62,819 nt of DNA from Bernardetia sp. (GTDB lineage Bacteria; Bacteroidota; Bacteroidia; Cytophagales; Bernardetiaceae). The stretch lies in assembly GCF_020630935.1 (NCBI RefSeq), contig NZ_JAHDIG010000019.1, positions 1-62,819 on the forward strand. Reading direction: 5' to 3'. Shown in pieces: positions 60,958-62,819 of the stretch (the stretch's first letter is position 1; each line of letters starts with the position of its first letter). The translations under genes and the position numbers were made by a program. The notes beneath the pieces were generated by a model. That model was not told the DNA's origin. It saw nothing but the letters and a program-made list of their open reading frames with translations, and ran no database searches.

Positions 60958-61221
60958 ATGGAACAAACTCAAAATTTTAAAATAGCGACCATCAATGCAA
61001 AAGTTAATGCAGACCTAAAAAATGATTTTACAAGTGTATTATCAAAGGAGCATATAGCTAGTCAGACTTATTTTTTTGAGTGGTCTATGCAACTAGCTGT
61101 TGAGTACCGTGAGGAATTTTTTGAATTTATGCGAAGTAAAAAACTATCAGATAAATATGAACAAAAAGTACCACAACTTGACAATGGAACAGAAAGCGAA
61201 AATGTACGAGCTTCAATGTGA
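60958..61221 (+). CDS. Small acidic/basic protein of the presumed element (87 aa)
   Basis: An 87-residue protein with KIATINAKVNADLKNDFTSVLSKEHI, resembling ribbon-helix-helix/antitoxin-like N-termini, and a helical rest. First gene of the rightward transcript. Function not recognised. Confidence 0.5.
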   Translation: MEQTQNFKIATINAKVNADLKNDFTSVLSKEHIASQTYFFEWSMQLAVEYREEFFEFMRSKKLSDKYEQKVPQLDNGTESENVRASM

Positions 61222-61345
61222 GTACGATAGTCTTTCTAAGCAAATGGCGAAGGCTTTAAAAGATGGAGATATGGAGAGCTATTTACATTATGAAAAACTT
61301 AGGAGTGAAATTCCTAACAAAAGACTAAAAGTAAAAAACTCATAA
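61184..61345 (+). CDS. Small coiled-coil protein (53 aa), overlapping
   Basis: I start at ATG 61184 (MEQKAKMYELQCEYDSLSKQM) because the frame upstream relies on a TTG at 61100 inside the previous gene. It overlaps the previous gene by 38 bp. It is a single charged helix of 53 residues, function unknown. Confidence 0.5.
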   Translation: MEQKAKMYELQCEYDSLSKQMAKALKDGDMESYLHYEKLRSEIPNKRLKVKNS

Positions 61346-61398
61346 TCCTCTCTTTCAAAAAAACAATTATTTCACAACCCAACTAAAAACTCAAAATT

Positions 61399-61701
61399 AT
61401 GACTTATACAGCAACTCAAAAAGAAGAACAAGTAAAGGAACTAAAAAAAGACCTTGAAAAATCCCATGAGAAAATTCAATCTCTAAATAAGGAACTGGAT
61501 ATTAGTCGTTTTGCTTATCGCAAAGTAGCAGACCTTGAAAAACAACTGAAAGATTTTGAAGAAAAGTATCATAACGACTTTGATAGGTACGAAAAAACTA
61601 GAGTAAGACACAGAACTGAAATTGATTTACAAGCTGACCTTATCAATCGCCTAAAAATTGAAAATGAATATTACAAGGCTAAGTTAGAAGGCAAAATTTA
61701 G
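61399..61701 (+). CDS. Coiled-coil protein (100 aa)
   Basis: A highly charged 100-residue protein with heptad character throughout (KEEQVKELKKDLEKSHEKI, KVADLEKQLKDFEEKYHNDF, DLQADLINRLKIENEYYKAKLE). Typical of small accessory genes of phages or ICEs; no family recognised. Confidence 0.6.
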   Translation: MTYTATQKEEQVKELKKDLEKSHEKIQSLNKELDISRFAYRKVADLEKQLKDFEEKYHNDFDRYEKTRVRHRTEIDLQADLINRLKIENEYYKAKLEGKI

Positions 61702-61774
61702 AAATGAATTTTTGAATTAAGTATTTGTAACGTCTTAGAAGGCATCAATACTGTTTTTGTCTTCTTTAAGGAAA

Positions 61775-61839
61775 ACGATTGAACGTAGTATGAGGATTTC
61801 CTTTGTCCTCTGTAAGAAAGGAGTATTACGCTAAATCGT
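61775..61839 (+). ncRNA. Structured leader before the expanded tRNA-like gene
   Basis: ACGATT (61775-61780) pairs with AATCGT (61834-61839), CGTA (61784-61787) with TACG (61827-61830), and a central hairpin GAGGA/TCCTC (61793-61810) sits within. This three-tier stem ends 2 nt before the tRNA-like 5' end. Confidence 0.5.
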
Positions 61840-61841
61840 CA

Positions 61842-61948
61842 GCTAGGTTAGTATAGTGGTAGTACGTTGGTGTCAGCCTTCAATTTGGGACACAAGAAAA
61901 ATCCTAATTAAGCAGCCAGAAACAGGAGTTCGAATCTCCTACCTAGTT
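61842..61948 (+). tRNA. tRNA-like gene with 34 extra nucleotides in the anticodon region
   Basis: Acceptor GCTAGGT (61842-61848) pairs with ACCTAGT (61941-61947, one G-U pair), UA, D-arm GTAT, AGTGGTA, GTAC (61851-61865), T-arm AGGAG, TTCGAAT, CTCCT (61924-61940). Between the D- and T-arms lie 58 nt instead of about 23. TTGG (61867-61870) can pair with CCAG (61916-61919), with GTCA where an Asp anticodon would be and an inserted 34-nt-scale segment after it. It may be an Asp-type tRNA with an insertion or a tRNA-like RNA. No CCA is encoded, and T is the discriminator. Confidence 0.6.
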
Positions 61949-61980
61949 CAAATATCACTTAGATATTTCTTGGGTAAATT

Positions 61981-62010
61981 AGAAGAGAGTAGTGGGGACT
62001 ATTCTCTTCT
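61981..62010 (+). ncRNA. Strong 13-bp hairpin after the tRNA-like gene
   Basis: AGAAGAGAGTAGT (61981-61993), loop GGGG, ACTATTCTCTTCT (61998-62010) with one G-U pair. CTTGG (about 61969) and CCAAG (62014) extend it as an outer stem. It lacks a T-run and is not a typical terminator. Confidence 0.55.
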
Positions 62011-62046
62011 GAACCAAGAGAGTTAAAAGTAAACCACAACTATATT

Positions 62047-62205
62047 ATGTTTGAAAACATCGCCTATTACTTGACCTTAGCTTTGTGTTGGATTGGAGGT
62101 ATTGGAGCAACAATAGCTACTCTTATTTTCACTTTTAAGGTCATTATGCACTCTGCTTTTGGCGAAAAATTCGACGACTGGTGGGACGCACGATGTCCTT
62201 TCTAA
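62047..62205 (+). CDS. Small membrane protein (52 aa)
   Basis: ATG at 62047-62049 opens a 52-codon frame to TAA at 62203-62205. A hydrophobic segment (YYLTLALCWIGGIGATIATLIF) is followed by an acidic aromatic tail with FDDWWDARCPF. Family unknown. Confidence 0.55.
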   Translation: MFENIAYYLTLALCWIGGIGATIATLIFTFKVIMHSAFGEKFDDWWDARCPF

Positions 62206-62230
62206 TCTAGTTGCATAAATCACTACCGAT

Positions 62231-62482
62231 ATGGCTACACAACGAATGCCCTACCAAATGACAATACAAGAACGACAAGCCAAAATAGTAACGATGAATC
62301 GTGCCTTGAAGGTTCTTATAAGTCATAAAATTGAGTGTAGGAAAGCAAGAAAAGTAGAAGAACCAGAACCTTATTTGAAGCTATCAGAAGTAGAAGTACA
62401 AACATTGATAGATGCTTGTTGTCTTGCAAAAGATGCCCTAAAGGGTATTCAGATAGAAATGTTTAAAGAAGGAATGCCCTAA
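62231..62482 (+). CDS. Hypothetical small protein (83 aa)
   Basis: An 83-residue soluble helical protein (YQMTIQERQAKIVTMNRALKVLISHK, QTLIDACCLAKDALKG). No motif is recognised. It follows the 62047 gene by 25 bp. Confidence 0.5.
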   Translation: MATQRMPYQMTIQERQAKIVTMNRALKVLISHKIECRKARKVEEPEPYLKLSEVEVQTLIDACCLAKDALKGIQIEMFKEGMP

Positions 62483-62511
62483 GCATTCAGAACGATAAAA
62501 CAACTGATTGT

Positions 62512-62763
62512 ATGGAAGACTTTTTAAATTTTTTAGTATTGCTTTTATACTATATGGTTGGAGTTTCAATCGGAATTGGTATTGGCTTTAGGATGTTTAA
62601 AGCAGAGAGAAAGATATGCAAGGAATTAGAAGAAAAAAATAAGGAACTAGAACGCAAGAACTATCATCTTGAGAACCAAAAATATGAAGATGAAAAACAC
62701 ATTGAATTTTTACACACAGCAGTAGATGTAGAATACAAAAAGCAACAAAATGACCTATGGTAA
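62512..62763 (+). CDS. Hypothetical membrane/coiled-coil protein (83 aa)
   Basis: One N-terminal helix (LNFLVLLLYYMVGVSIGIGIGF) followed by a heptad coiled coil (ICKELEEKNKELERKNYHLENQK). This pattern resembles phage spanin or accessory membrane proteins; function unknown. Confidence 0.5.
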   Translation: MEDFLNFLVLLLYYMVGVSIGIGIGFRMFKAERKICKELEEKNKELERKNYHLENQKYEDEKHIEFLHTAVDVEYKKQQNDLW

Positions 62764-62819
62764 CTCTAATTTATACGCTACTCATAAGCCTTGTTTTTGT
62801 ATTTGTGATTTTGGTATTC
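62757..62819 (+). CDS. Start of a membrane protein running off the window
   Basis: ATG 62757, overlapping the previous stop by 7 bp, opens a hydrophobic frame (MVTLIYTLLISLVFVFVILVF) to the last base. The overlap suggests translational coupling. Confidence 0.5.
   Translation, partial: MVTLIYTLLISLVFVFVILVF

Noticed and set aside
1-62819. Insertion sequence, rRNA, reverse transcriptase or retron
   Set aside because: No transposase, rRNA, RT YxDD motif or integrase frame was found; the only mobile-element evidence is the att-like block and the small-gene region at the right end.

Overview
The window reads as chromosomal DNA of an AT-rich member of the Bacteroidota, most likely a marine Cytophagales bacterium (a Bernardetia/Flexibacter-like lineage is my guess from gene style and cannot be confirmed here). 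Reasons: type IX secretion C-terminal domains, SPII lipoproteins with short lipoboxes, TAnnTTTG-type promoter elements, tRNA genes without encoded CCA, an MSEP-CTERM/VIT protein, DUF4199, and almost no Shine-Dalgarno sequences.

Layout. 0-1.7 kb: a Zur-like Fur repressor divergent from merC-folE, with two palindromes between them. 1.7-5.8 kb: an MbnP/MbnH-type copper (metal) cluster with an outer-membrane channel-like protein. 6-10 kb: class A PBP and a duplicated membrane gene, one copy decayed. 10-20.5 kb: iron-binding ABC protein, DUF3616, a two-gene ATPase/putative nuclease pair, a 1238-residue NtrY-like kinase, PlsC and a SerC-like aminotransferase. 20.7-31.6 kb: PEBP protein, AraC regulator, two Fe-S oxidoreductase subunits, rhodanese/ABC ATPase, lipoproteins, a TPR protein, a lytic transglycosylase and small membrane proteins. 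31.9-35.8 kb: two tandem T9SS-exported adhesin-like proteins.

35.87-37.30 kb is the most unusual part: three tandem ~490-bp units with no protein gene. Each carries (a) a hairpin resembling a CAU anticodon arm, (b) a tRNA body whose 3' half precedes its 5' half (circularly permuted order), (c) a hairpin, (d) a linear tRNA or tRNA-like gene with a different anticodon region, and (e) a strong intrinsic terminator. Stems are supported by compensatory changes between units. A 53-bp piece of the same unit end, broken inside the T-arm, recurs inverted at 60.16-60.21 kb and looks like an attachment site of an integrated element. That presumed element (60.2 kb to the window end) has an XRE repressor, divergent operators, tiny early-type ORFs, and its own tRNA-like gene with an expanded anticodon region flanked by strong hairpins.

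37.3-60.1 kb is mostly housekeeping: GDSL esterase, polyphosphate kinase, phosphoesterase, alpha/beta hydrolase, AccA, an RNA ligase, the MSEP-CTERM protein, PurS, YajC, acyl-CoA dehydrogenase, SanA-like protein, a TetR-controlled ABC exporter, and a zinc-ribbon/DUF4272 protein. No rRNA, CRISPR array, transposase, reverse transcriptase or integrase gene was seen.
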